A model generated the notes under the pieces. That model searched no databases and was not told where the DNA came from. It was given only the letters and a program-made list of their open reading frames with translations. This document shows, piece after piece, positions 16,217 to 24,040 of a DNA stretch of 64,000 nucleotides; the stretch's first letter is position 1; the number at the start of each line of letters is the position of its first letter. Source of the stretch: Sphingomonas sp. IC081 (lineage in GTDB: Bacteria > Pseudomonadota > Alphaproteobacteria > Sphingomonadales > Sphingomonadaceae). The position numbers and the translations under genes are program-made. The stretch covers positions 2,863,001-2,927,000 of the forward strand of contig NZ_CP029761.1 of NCBI RefSeq assembly GCF_006874585.1, read 5' to 3'.

Positions 16217-17065
16217 ATGACCATGGCCCCTGTCCCGCCCCGCAGCTTCACCATCCGCGACGACATCGAGATCGGCGGCGACGCGCCCTTCGTGCTGATC
16301 GCCGGCCCTTGCCAGATCGAGGGCCGCGACCACGCGCTGTTCATGGCCGAACGGATCGCCGAGGCCTGCGCCCCGACCGGCACCCGCTTCGTCTACAAGT
16401 CGAGCTTCGACAAGGCCAACCGCTCCTCGCTGTCCACCGCGCGCGGCGTCGGACTGGAGGAAGGGCTCGCGGTGCTCGACGCGGTCAGGCAGGGTTTCGG
16501 CTGCCCGGTGCTCACCGACGTCCACGAAGCCGCGCAGTGCGAGGCGGTGAAGGACGTGGCGGACGTGATCCAGATCCCCGCCTTCCTCTGCCGCCAGACC
16601 GACCTGCTGCTTGCCGCCGGCGCCACCGGGCGCGTCGTCAACGTCAAGAAAGGCCAGTTCCTCGCCCCCTGGGACATGCAGAACGTCGCCGACAAGATCG
16701 CCAGCACCGGCAACGAGCGGATCATCCTGTGCGACCGGGGTACCAGCTTCGGCTACAACACCCTGGTATCGGACTTTCGCGGCCTGCCGATCATGGCGCG
16801 CACCGGCTACCCGGTGATGTTCGACGCCACCCACAGCGTCCAGCAACCCGGCGGCCTTGGCGCGACTTCGGGCGGACAGCGCGAATTCGCGCCGGTGCTG
16901 GCTCGCGCCGCCTGTGCGGTGGGGGTTTCGGCAGTGTTCATCGAGACTCACGAAGATCCGGACAATGCCCCCTCGGACGGGCCCAACATGATCCCGATCG
17001 GCGAGATGAAGACCCTCATCGGCACCTTGCGGGCGCTCGATGCCATCGCCAAGGGCCTCGGCTGA
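16217..17065 (+). CDS. kdsA: 3-deoxy-8-phosphooctulonate synthase, metal-dependent type
   Basis: Condenses phosphoenolpyruvate with arabinose 5-phosphate to Kdo 8-phosphate. The 282-residue TIM barrel contains LIAGPCQIEG, KSSFDKANRSS, NVKKGQFLAPWDM and FDATHSVQQPGG. Cys32 (in AGPC), His206 (DATHS), Glu243 (FIETHEDP) and Asp254 (SDGPN) are spaced exactly like the four metal ligands of the Aquifex enzyme, Cys11, His185, Glu222 and Asp233. This therefore belongs to the metal-dependent class, not the E. coli metal-free class, which has Asn at the first position. It is the last gene of the module, 12 bases after the phosphatase. Confidence 0.95.
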   Translation: MTMAPVPPRSFTIRDDIEIGGDAPFVLIAGPCQIEGRDHALFMAERIAEACAPTGTRFVYKSSFDKANRSSLSTARGVGLEEGLAVLDAVRQGFGCPVLTDVHEAAQCEAVKDVADVIQIPAFLCRQTDLLLAAGATGRVVNVKKGQFLAPWDMQNVADKIASTGNERIILCDRGTSFGYNTLVSDFRGLPIMARTGYPVMFDATHSVQQPGGLGATSGGQREFAPVLARAACAVGVSAVFIETHEDPDNAPSDGPNMIPIGEMKTLIGTLRALDAIAKGLG

Positions 17066-17195
17066 ATTTCATGCCTTGCCCTGCAGCCTGAACGCCAAAC
17101 CATAACAAAGAGGCATGAGCGATGTCGACGGCGGGGCTTCAAGGGCGTAGCCTGGGCCTCGATACCGGGGGCTGGAACTGCACCGGAGGCCCAGC

Positions 17196-19094
17196 ATGCC
17201 CAACGCCCACAACGCCATCGCCACGGTATCCCTGCGCGGGACGCTGGAGGAAAAGCTCAAGGCCGCCGCCGATGCCGGGTTCGCATCCGTCGAGATCTTC
17301 GAAAACGACCTGATCGGCTCGGCCCTGCGCCCCGCGCAAGTGCGCGCGATGATGGCGGACCTCGGCATCCGCTGCTCGCTCTACCAGCCGTTCCGCGATT
17401 TCGAAGGCATGCCCGGCGCGCTACGCCAGCGCGCCATGGACCGCGCCGAGCGCAAGTTCGACCTAATGGCCGAACTCGATACCGACCGCATCCTCGTCTG
17501 CTCCAACTGCTCGCCCCACGCGCTGGGCGAGCGCGAGCGTATCGTCGACGACTTCCGGGACCTTGGCGAACGGGCCGCCGCGCGCGGCATCCTGGTCGGT
17601 TACGAAGCGCTTGCCTGGGGCCGCCACGTCAACGACCACCGCGAGGCCTGGTCGATCGTCAAGGAGGTCGATCACCCCGCCATCGGCATCATCCTCGACA
17701 GCTTCCATTCGCTCTCGCGCCGCATCCCGAGCGAAAGCATCCGCGAGATCCCCGGCGACAAGATCGTCTACGTCCAGCTCGCCGACGCCCCGCTGCTCGA
17801 CATGGACCTGCTCTACTGGAGCCGCCACTTCCGCAACCTGCCGGGGCAAGGCGGACTGGACCTGCCCGGCTACGTCGCCGAGATCCTGCGCACCGGCTAT
17901 CGGGGCCCGCTCTCGCTGGAAATCTTCAACGACCGCTTCCGCTCGACCTCCTCGCGCCTGGTGGCGCAGGACGGCCACCGCTCGCTCGAATACGTACGCG
18001 ATGCCGCCCGGCGCCTGCTTGGCCAGCCGGCCGACATCCCCCCGCCACAGCCGCCGCTGGGCGCCGAGTTCGTGGAATTCACCGCCGCCGGAGAAGACGC
18101 CGCCCGCCTTGGCGCGACTTTCGCATCGCTTGGGTTCAGCGAGATCGGCCGCCACCGCACCAAGAAAGTCACCCGCTGGCGGCAGGGCAACGTCAACCTT
18201 GTCATCAATGCCGAGGCCAAGGGCTTCGCCAAGTCCTATCGCATCGTCCACGGCCCCTCGATCTGCGCGATCGGCGTACGGGTGAAGGACGCCGAGGCGG
18301 TGATGCGTCGCGCCGCCGCGCTGGGCATCCGCGCCTATAGCCAGGAAGGCCGTCCCGGCCGCATGGCAATGCCGGCGCTGCGCGGCGTGGGCGGCAGCCT
18401 TGTCTACCTTGTCGAGGATGACGGCGCCGAAGCGCTCTGGGCCCGCGAGTTCGAAGCCCGCCCGCAGCCGGAATCCGGCAGCGAGGCCGAAACCGCAGCG
18501 CGCGTGCGCGACATCGACCACCTCGCCGCCGTCGTCCACAACGACGAGTTCCTCTCGTGGCAGCTCTATTGGCGCGCGCTGTTCGGCCTTGAAGGCCGCG
18601 ATGCCAACGACGTGATAGATCCCTCCGGCCTTGTCCATAGCCAGGCGCTGCAATCACCCGACGGCACTTTCCGCCTCACCCTCAACGCTTCCGACGCGCG
18701 CGAGACGCTGTCCTCGCGCTTCCTGGCACAAGGCATGGGCGGCGGCTTCCAGCACGTGGCGATCACCTGCGACGACATCATGGCCACCGCCGCCGAGACC
18801 CGCGCCCGCGGCGCCGCGATGCTGGAGATCCCCGCCAACTACTACGACGACCTCGTCGCCCGTTTCGGCTTCGACGACGCGGCCGCGAGGCGCATGCAGC
18901 AGGGCGGCGTGCTCTACGACGAGGACGGCTCCGGCAATACCTACCGCCAGCTCTACAGCCGCGCCTTCGACAAGCTGTTCTTCTTCGAGTTCGTAGAACG
19001 CGGGGGAACTTACGCCGGTTACGGAGCGCCCAATGCCGGGATCAGGCTGGCCGCGCAAAACCGGTTCCGGGCACCGGAAGCCGTGGCGGAATAG
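17196..19094 (+). CDS. quiC1: 3-dehydroshikimate dehydratase, QuiC1-type fusion (sugar isomerase-like + HPPD-like)
   Basis: Predicted to convert 3-dehydroshikimate to protocatechuate. Residues 1-275 are a xylose-isomerase-like TIM barrel with metal ligands in VEIFEND, VGYEALAWGRH, IILDSFHSL and SLEIFNDRFR. Residues 290-632 are a vicinal-oxygen-chelate domain like 4-hydroxyphenylpyruvate dioxygenase (HLAAVVH, GFQHVAITCDDI, FFFEFVERGG). This two-domain order is the known architecture of Pseudomonas QuiC1. GGAGG precedes the ATG. It is convergent with a shikimate dehydrogenase and close to an aromatic-acid transporter, which fits shikimate/quinate use. Whether the second domain keeps dioxygenase activity is unknown. 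Confidence 0.88.
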   Translation: MPNAHNAIATVSLRGTLEEKLKAAADAGFASVEIFENDLIGSALRPAQVRAMMADLGIRCSLYQPFRDFEGMPGALRQRAMDRAERKFDLMAELDTDRILVCSNCSPHALGERERIVDDFRDLGERAAARGILVGYEALAWGRHVNDHREAWSIVKEVDHPAIGIILDSFHSLSRRIPSESIREIPGDKIVYVQLADAPLLDMDLLYWSRHFRNLPGQGGLDLPGYVAEILRTGYRGPLSLEIFNDRFRSTSSRLVAQDGHRSLEYVRDAARRLLGQPADIPPPQPPLGAEFVEFTAAGEDAARLGATFASLGFSEIGRHRTKKVTRWRQGNVNLVINAEAKGFAKSYRIVHGPSICAIGVRVKDAEAVMRRAAALGIRAYSQEGRPGRMAMPALRGVGGSLVYLVEDDGAEALWAREFEARPQPESGSEAETAARVRDIDHLAAVVHNDEFLSWQLYWRALFGLEGRDANDVIDPSGLVHSQALQSPDGTFRLTLNASDARETLSSRFLAQGMGGGFQHVAITCDDIMATAAETRARGAAMLEIPANYYDDLVARFGFDDAAARRMQQGGVLYDEDGSGNTYRQLYSRAFDKLFFFEFVERGGTYAGYGAPNAGIRLAAQNRFRAPEAVAE

Positions 19095-19140
19095 GCGGGC
19101 GGCCGTTTCAGACCGAGGCTGGGGGCCATGCCCCCTGCCC

Positions 19141-20016
19141 TTACGCCGCCGCGAAGTCCGCCAGCATCCGCCGACTGTCCGGCTCGCGCGCCGTGAACAG
19201 CGCAAAGGCGTGCGCCGCCTGCATCACCGCCATGCCGCCGCCGTTGAGCGTCGCGCAGCCGATCGCCTTTGCCGCCAGCAGCAATTGCGTTTCGAGCGGG
19301 AAATAGATCACGTCCGAGACCCACATGCGCGGCTCCAGCAAGGCCGGATCGAATGGCAGGCCGGGATGGCTGAGCATGCCGACGGGCGATGCCTGCACGG
19401 CGCCATCGACCCCGGCCAGCGCCGCGGCGGGCGACGCCGCCGCCACGACCTCGGCCTCGGGGAACAACGCGCCCAGCCGGGCGGCCAGCGCTTGCACGCG
19501 GTCGCTCGCCGGATCGAAGATGGCCAGCCGCCGCGCGCCAAGGTCGAGATGGGCATAGCCCACTGCCGCCGCGGCGCCGCCCGCACCGATCATCGCCACC
19601 TTGCCGCGCGGCAGCACGCCCAGTCCGGCCAGGAAATGCGCGCGGTAGCCCGACCAGTCGGTATTGTCGCCATAAGTCCGGCCGTCCCGGAACAGCACGG
19701 TATTGACCGCGCCGAGCCGCACGGCGGCATCGGACAGTTCATCGAGCAGGGGCACCACCGCCTGCTTGAAGGGATGGGTGACGTTGACCCCGTCGAACCC
19801 GAGCGAGGCCAGCATGGCGAGGAACTGGCCGAGATCCCCGGCTCCGAAACCCACGGCCTCGCTTTCGAGAATGCGATAGACCATCGGCAGGCCCAGTGCG
19901 CGGGCTTCGCGCTCATGCATCTCGGGGCTGCGCGATCCGCCGATACCCGAGCCGACAAGGCCGCAGAGGATGGACGCGCGGGCGGGCGCCGAAACGGCGA
20001 CAGGGGGCTGCAACAT
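19141..20016 (-). CDS. Shikimate dehydrogenase family protein (catabolic shikimate/quinate type likely)
   Basis: An NAD(P)-dependent dehydrogenase of 291 residues that interconverts shikimate and 3-dehydroshikimate. Substrate-site motifs are GGSRSPEMHE, NVTHPFKQ with the catalytic Lys, and GAVNT and GDNTDWSGY with the catalytic Asp; the dinucleotide motif is IGAGGAAAA. AAGGA precedes the ATG at 20016. The frame runs on upstream through the transporter gene, but that is a shadow. Next to a QuiC1-type dehydratase and a transporter it more likely serves catabolism than aromatic amino acid synthesis, where aroE would be expected elsewhere. Confidence 0.9.
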   Translation of the reverse strand: MLQPPVAVSAPARASILCGLVGSGIGGSRSPEMHEREARALGLPMVYRILESEAVGFGAGDLGQFLAMLASLGFDGVNVTHPFKQAVVPLLDELSDAAVRLGAVNTVLFRDGRTYGDNTDWSGYRAHFLAGLGVLPRGKVAMIGAGGAAAAVGYAHLDLGARRLAIFDPASDRVQALAARLGALFPEAEVVAAASPAAALAGVDGAVQASPVGMLSHPGLPFDPALLEPRMWVSDVIYFPLETQLLLAAKAIGCATLNGGGMAVMQAAHAFALFTAREPDSRRMLADFAAA

Positions 20017-20087
20017 GATTTCGGTCCTTGGGACGTGTTCTGAAACGGCGGCGGGGCAAATGCCTGGGATATGTCCCAGGCATTCCG

Positions 20088-21440
20088 TCAGCCCTTGGCG
20101 GGCAACCTGATGAAGGTGACGCAGATCCCCGCCACGACCGCGGGAACCGCGAAGATCGCGAAGATCACCGGCAACGGCACCTTCTCGGCGAGCAGCACAC
20201 CGCCCAGTATCGGGCCGATCACGGCACCGATGCGCCCCACGCCCATCGCCCAGCCGAGCCCGGTGCTGCGCACGGAAGGCGGGTAGAAGCTGGTGGCGAG
20301 CGGATAGCAGCCATTGAAGCCGCCCTGGATGAAGGCGCCGATCAGGAAGGCGACCAGCAGCGTCGCCGCGATCGGCATGGCGATGGCGCCAAAGACGACC
20401 AGCGCCGCCGCCGCGCAGACCATAAAGACGAGGATCAGGCGGCGCAGGTCGACATGGGTGGCGATCAGGCCCAGCGCGGTGATGCCGACAAAGGCACCGA
20501 TGTTGTAGACCGCGCCCGCATAGATCGCCTGCGTGGCGGGCAGGCCGGCCTCCACCGCCAGCTTGGGGATCCAGCTGATCACGAAATAGAGCGTCATGAA
20601 ACCGAAGATGGTCGCCATCCACAGCAGGATCGTACCGGCACGGCGCCCTTCGCCCAGCACCCCGCGCAGGCCGACGTCGCCGCGCTCGGCCACGCGGCGC
20701 TCGGGCAGCGCCTCCAGCGGATCGCGACCGAGCGAGACCAGCAGCCGGTTGACCTGCGGCAGGGCGCCGCGCGGCTGGCGGGAGAGGAGGAAGTCGATGG
20801 ATTCGGGCAGCAGCACCCAGACCAGCGGCAGCGAGACCGTGCACAGGATCGCCGCGCCCAGCAGCATGGCCTGCCAGCCGTGAACGTCGATCTGGCGCGC
20901 AACGATGAAGCCGGTCAGCGTCGCACCCACGGGATAACCCGCCTGCAGGAATCCGACCGCAAACGTGCGGTACCTGGCCGGCGCATATTCGGCGGTCAAC
21001 GCCGCCATCGTCGCCAGCACGGTGCCGATCCCGATGCCCACGAGGAAACGCGAGGCGACGAGCTCGGCAATGCTGGTGGCCAGTGCCGAGCCGAACATCG
21101 CGGTCGCCATCATCACCAACGAGGCGATGATCAGCTTGCGGCGGCCAAAGCGGTCGGCCATCGGCGCGACCAGCAAGCCGCCCGCAGCCATGCCGGCAAG
21201 GCTGGAGCTGAACACCACGCCCAGGCTCTCCGGGCTGATCTTCCAGTCGGCCGACAGCGCCGGCGCGATGTAGGAGAGGATCAGCACGTCCATGCCGTCG
21301 AGCATGTTGAGCACGAAGCAGACCGCCACGACAAGGATCTGCCGCGCAGTCCAGCCATCGGCATCCGACGCCACGGGCTTGCCACTGACAGTCACGTAAG
21401 GGCGCACGGACACCGATCCGGCTGCGGAATATGTCGCCAT
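20088..21440 (-). CDS. MFS transporter, aromatic acid:H+ symporter (AAHS) type
   Basis: A 450-residue inner-membrane protein with twelve predicted membrane segments. The first segment has the AAHS signature DGMDVLILSYIAPAL, and the loop after segment 2 has MADRFGRRKL, the MFS motif. This family imports aromatic acids, shikimate or related hydroxy acids. The ATG at 21440 follows GGGAAGAGG at good distance; an ATG six codons upstream lacks a site. It lies 71 bases upstream of the shikimate dehydrogenase on the same strand and probably shares its transcript. Shikimate, quinate or protocatechuate are the likely cargo by context. Confidence 0.88.
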   Translation of the reverse strand: MATYSAAGSVSVRPYVTVSGKPVASDADGWTARQILVVAVCFVLNMLDGMDVLILSYIAPALSADWKISPESLGVVFSSSLAGMAAGGLLVAPMADRFGRRKLIIASLVMMATAMFGSALATSIAELVASRFLVGIGIGTVLATMAALTAEYAPARYRTFAVGFLQAGYPVGATLTGFIVARQIDVHGWQAMLLGAAILCTVSLPLVWVLLPESIDFLLSRQPRGALPQVNRLLVSLGRDPLEALPERRVAERGDVGLRGVLGEGRRAGTILLWMATIFGFMTLYFVISWIPKLAVEAGLPATQAIYAGAVYNIGAFVGITALGLIATHVDLRRLILVFMVCAAAALVVFGAIAMPIAATLLVAFLIGAFIQGGFNGCYPLATSFYPPSVRSTGLGWAMGVGRIGAVIGPILGGVLLAEKVPLPVIFAIFAVPAVVAGICVTFIRLPAKG

Positions 21441-21612
21441 GGTCTTGCCTCTTCCCATGTTCGGCCGTGCTTGACCGCACGACCTGTTTTCTCCGGCGAA
21501 CCGATGCCGGACTCGCGCCCCGCGATCATTCTTCCCGTCGCGGACACAAGCAGGGTGTTGTAAGGCCCGCGGCTTTGCCAGTGCGCATGGTGTGGTCGAT
21601 CATACCGTTATG

Positions 21613-22527
21613 TTATGTACCGGAGGGACGCCGCGCCCTGGGCAGATTGAGCAGGATATTGCGCGCGATTTCCTCGAAAGTCTCGCCGATGATGGGCCGC
21701 GCCGCCTCGATGTTGCGGCTGATGTAGACCGGCAGCACACCCGGCGCGTCGAACTCCAGAAAGCGCACGCTATCGGCATGGGCCTGCATCGCGGTGAAGC
21801 TGTCGACCAGCGCCAGCCCCATCCCATTGGCGACAAATGCCACCGCCGTTTCGGCAAAACGCACGTAAGTGGCGACTTCCAACTCCTCCCCCGCCGCGGC
21901 GTACATCTCCGCGATGATGCGCCCGTGCGGGGTATCATGACGGAACGACTGGATGCGCTCGCCGCGAATATCGGCCACCGAGATGCGCGCCCGCCCGACC
22001 AGCGGGTGATCGGCTGGCACCGCGCAGACCATCCGCCCGCTGCCGATGCGACTCGAGAGTACGTTGGGGTGGTCGATGGGGAATACCGTCAGGGCATAGT
22101 CCCCGCGCTGAAGCGCCAGATAGTCGTCCGCCTGCTCGACCGAGAGAATGTCGAACTGGATGGTGAGACCGGGATAGTTCGCGGTCAGCCGCGAGAGCAT
22201 CTGCGGCACCACCGAATGCCCGAGCGAGGGCGAGGCGCCAACCCGGAAGGTGCGGTCGCTGCCCTTGGCGAGGCGCTGCACGACATGTTCGAGATCGGCG
22301 AAGCCCTTGTAGACATGCTCGATTTCCTCGAACAGCGCGCGCGCCTCCTGCGTGGGCACCAACCGGCCGCGCGTGCGGTCGAACAGGCGGAAGCGCAGCC
22401 GGTCCTCGATATGCGCGAGCATGCGGCTGAGCCCGGGCTGGGACGTCCCCAACATGCGCGCCGCCCCGCTCACCGTCTTGGTGATCATGACGGCGCGAAA
22501 AATCTCGATCTGCCTGATCGTCAGCAT
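21613..22527 (-). CDS. LysR-type transcriptional regulator
   Basis: 304 residues: an N-terminal winged helix (about 1-60, LTIRQIEIFRAVMITKTVSGAARML) and a periplasmic-binding-like effector domain (about 90-295, starting FRVGASPSLGHSVVPQML). Effector-binding LysR proteins typically activate catabolic operons. It stands on the same strand 172 bases upstream of the transporter and shikimate dehydrogenase genes, so it is the likely regulator of the shikimate set. The ATG at 22527 gives the standard LysR N-terminus; a GTG five codons upstream is possible. Confidence 0.9.
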   Translation of the reverse strand: MLTIRQIEIFRAVMITKTVSGAARMLGTSQPGLSRMLAHIEDRLRFRLFDRTRGRLVPTQEARALFEEIEHVYKGFADLEHVVQRLAKGSDRTFRVGASPSLGHSVVPQMLSRLTANYPGLTIQFDILSVEQADDYLALQRGDYALTVFPIDHPNVLSSRIGSGRMVCAVPADHPLVGRARISVADIRGERIQSFRHDTPHGRIIAEMYAAAGEELEVATYVRFAETAVAFVANGMGLALVDSFTAMQAHADSVRFLEFDAPGVLPVYISRNIEAARPIIGETFEEIARNILLNLPRARRPSGT

Positions 22528-22581
22528 GGCTCCGGCTAGCACGCGGCGGGAGCCGGGCCAATCCGGCTGATGATGTGTCTG

Positions 22582-22600
22582 AAAATCCGGACGGACCGGA
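22582..22600 (-). terminator. Terminator of the tRNA-Ser gene
   Basis: A short TCCGG/CCGGA stem with an ACGGA loop, followed on the minus strand by TTTT, six bases past the CCA end. Confidence 0.6.
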
Positions 22601-22605
22601 AAGAC

Positions 22606-22696
22606 TGGCGGAGCGGGAGGGATTCGAACCCTCGATACGCTTTTGACGTATACTCACTTTCCAGGCGAGCGCCTTCGACCACTCGGCCACCGCTCC
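22606..22696 (-). tRNA. tRNA-Ser (GGA)
   Basis: A 91-nt class II tRNA with encoded CCA. Acceptor arms are GGAGCGG and CCGCTCC with G as discriminator; the T loop is GGTTCGAATCC. The anticodon loop CTGGAAA gives anticodon GGA, which reads UCC and UCU. A long variable arm (TATACG and CGTATC around a short loop) confirms the serine class. Confidence 0.97.
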
Positions 22697-22715
22697 GCAT
22701 GCACTGGAGACGCGC

Positions 22716-22744
22716 GCCCTAGCGTGCGCGAAAGGCTTTCGCAA
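22716..22744 (-). promoter_or_regulatory. Candidate promoter of the tRNA-Ser gene
   Basis: On the minus strand, TTGCGA and TAGGGC are separated by 17 bases and placed about 20 bases before the mature 5' end, a reasonable housekeeping-sigma layout. Confidence 0.45.
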
Positions 22745-22771
22745 GCGTTCGTGGCATGCCATCACACAAGA

Positions 22772-23701
22772 ATGCGCAAAATCCTTTTGGCCTCCGTGCT
22801 TTCCGCCTGTTTGACCGCCTTCATTCCCGCAGCGCAGGGCGCCCCGCCTCCTGCTGCGCCGCAGACGCCCGCCGATATCGTCGCCAAGGCCCCTGCCGCC
22901 GAGTGGAAGAGAATCGCGCCGTCCGACCTGCTGGTCATGGACCTTGCCGCCGATGCCGCCGGACACCCGCGCCGCGTGGTGATCCAACTGATGCCGGCGC
23001 CCTTCTCGCAAGGCTGGGTGGGCAATATCCGCAAGCTGGTCGCCGCACGCTGGTACGACGGCATCGCGGTCGTGCGCGTGCAGGACAACTACGTCGTCCA
23101 GTGGGGCGATCCCGATGGCGAGACGCCGGGGAAGGCCAAGCCGCTCCCCAAGGGCCTGGCGCCAGTTCCGCAGAGTGAATACGTCGCCCCCGCCAGGGGA
23201 CTGCCGAAAGACGCGAACGGCGGTGACGATGCATATGCCCCTCGCAATGGCTTCTCGGCAGGATGGCCGATCGCCGGCAACGAACAGGCATCGTGGCCCA
23301 TCCACTGCTACGGCATGGTCGGCGTCGGCCGCAACATGGCCCCCGATACCGGCACCGGGGCCGAGCTTTACGTCGTCAACGGGCAGGCTCCGCGCCAGCT
23401 CGACCGCAATGTCGCGCTCGTGGGCCGGGTGATCTCGGGTATGGAGAACCTCTCCGCCCTGCCGCGCGGCACCGGTGACATGGGCTTCTACAAGACCGCG
23501 CAGGAACGTGTGCCGATCCTTTCGGTGCGCATGGGCAATGAAGTGCCCGGCCTGCCCGGCTACGAATACCTCTCGACCGAGAGCCAGAGCTTCGCCGCCT
23601 ATGCCGGCAAGCGCGCCAACCGGAAGGACGATTTCTATATCCAGCCGGCCGGCGGCGTGGACGTCTGCAACGTTCCCGTGCCGATCCGGGAGGTCATGTG
23701 A
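22772..23701 (+). CDS. Cyclophilin-type peptidylprolyl isomerase, exported
   Basis: A periplasmic prolyl cis-trans isomerase of 309 residues. The signal peptide MRKILLASVLSACLTAFIPAAQG is followed by a cyclophilin-like core (VVIQLMPAPFSQGWVGNIRKL, WYDGIAVVRVQDNYVVQWGD, GTGAELYVVNGQAPRQLD, VALVGRVISGM). The core is looser than E. coli PpiA and carries inserts, so catalytic strength is uncertain. The ATG at 22772 lies after the divergent tRNA; the longer frame starting at 22643 would overlap the tRNA and is rejected. The stop overlaps the DUF1905 start. Confidence 0.85.
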   Translation: MRKILLASVLSACLTAFIPAAQGAPPPAAPQTPADIVAKAPAAEWKRIAPSDLLVMDLAADAAGHPRRVVIQLMPAPFSQGWVGNIRKLVAARWYDGIAVVRVQDNYVVQWGDPDGETPGKAKPLPKGLAPVPQSEYVAPARGLPKDANGGDDAYAPRNGFSAGWPIAGNEQASWPIHCYGMVGVGRNMAPDTGTGAELYVVNGQAPRQLDRNVALVGRVISGMENLSALPRGTGDMGFYKTAQERVPILSVRMGNEVPGLPGYEYLSTESQSFAAYAGKRANRKDDFYIQPAGGVDVCNVPVPIREVM

Positions 23702-24030
23702 ACGGCGAGATCGGCGGCGAGCAGCTGACCTACACCGGTACGCTCTGGCGCTGGACCGGCGGGGCGAACGGGGGCACCTGGCACTTCCTCACCATTGGCG
23801 GCGAGGCGGGCGAAGCATTGTCCGGCACCGCGCTGATGCGCAAGCTGGAGGGCGTCTCGCGCGGGTTCGGCTCGCTCAAGGTCAAGGCGCGGATCGGCGA
23901 CAGCACCTTTGCCACCTCGGTCTTTCCCAGCAAGTCCGACGGTGGCTGGCTGCTGCCGGTCAAGGCCAGCGTGCGCAAGGCCGAGGGAGTGGGCGAAGGC
24001 GACGAAGTGACCGTCGCCCTCACCTACTGA
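23698..24030 (+). CDS. DUF1905 domain protein
   Basis: A 110-residue beta-rich protein of the DUF1905 family (YTGTLWRW near the start, WHFLTIGGEAGEAL, GFGSLKVKARIGDSTFATSVFP). Function is unknown. The GTG start at 23698 overlaps the cyclophilin stop by four bases, with GGGAGG five bases upstream, so the two are likely co-translated. It is convergent with rsh, with a 10-bp gap between stops. Confidence 0.88.
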   Translation: MNGEIGGEQLTYTGTLWRWTGGANGGTWHFLTIGGEAGEALSGTALMRKLEGVSRGFGSLKVKARIGDSTFATSVFPSKSDGGWLLPVKASVRKAEGVGEGDEVTVALTY

Positions 24031-24040
24031 GCCTCGCGCC

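Noticed and set aside
17066..17195. A small gene between kdsA and quiC1
   Set aside because: Short ATG frames here have no ribosome site or family match; the region looks like the quiC1 promoter and leader.
19141..21480. A 779-codon minus-strand frame joining shikimate dehydrogenase to upstream sequence
   Set aside because: The upstream part overlaps the MFS transporter gene in another frame and has no domain; the ATG at 20016 with AAGGA fits the family start.
22643..22771. N-terminal extension of the cyclophilin gene
   Set aside because: It would read through the antisense of tRNA-Ser; the ATG at 22772 gives a normal signal peptide.
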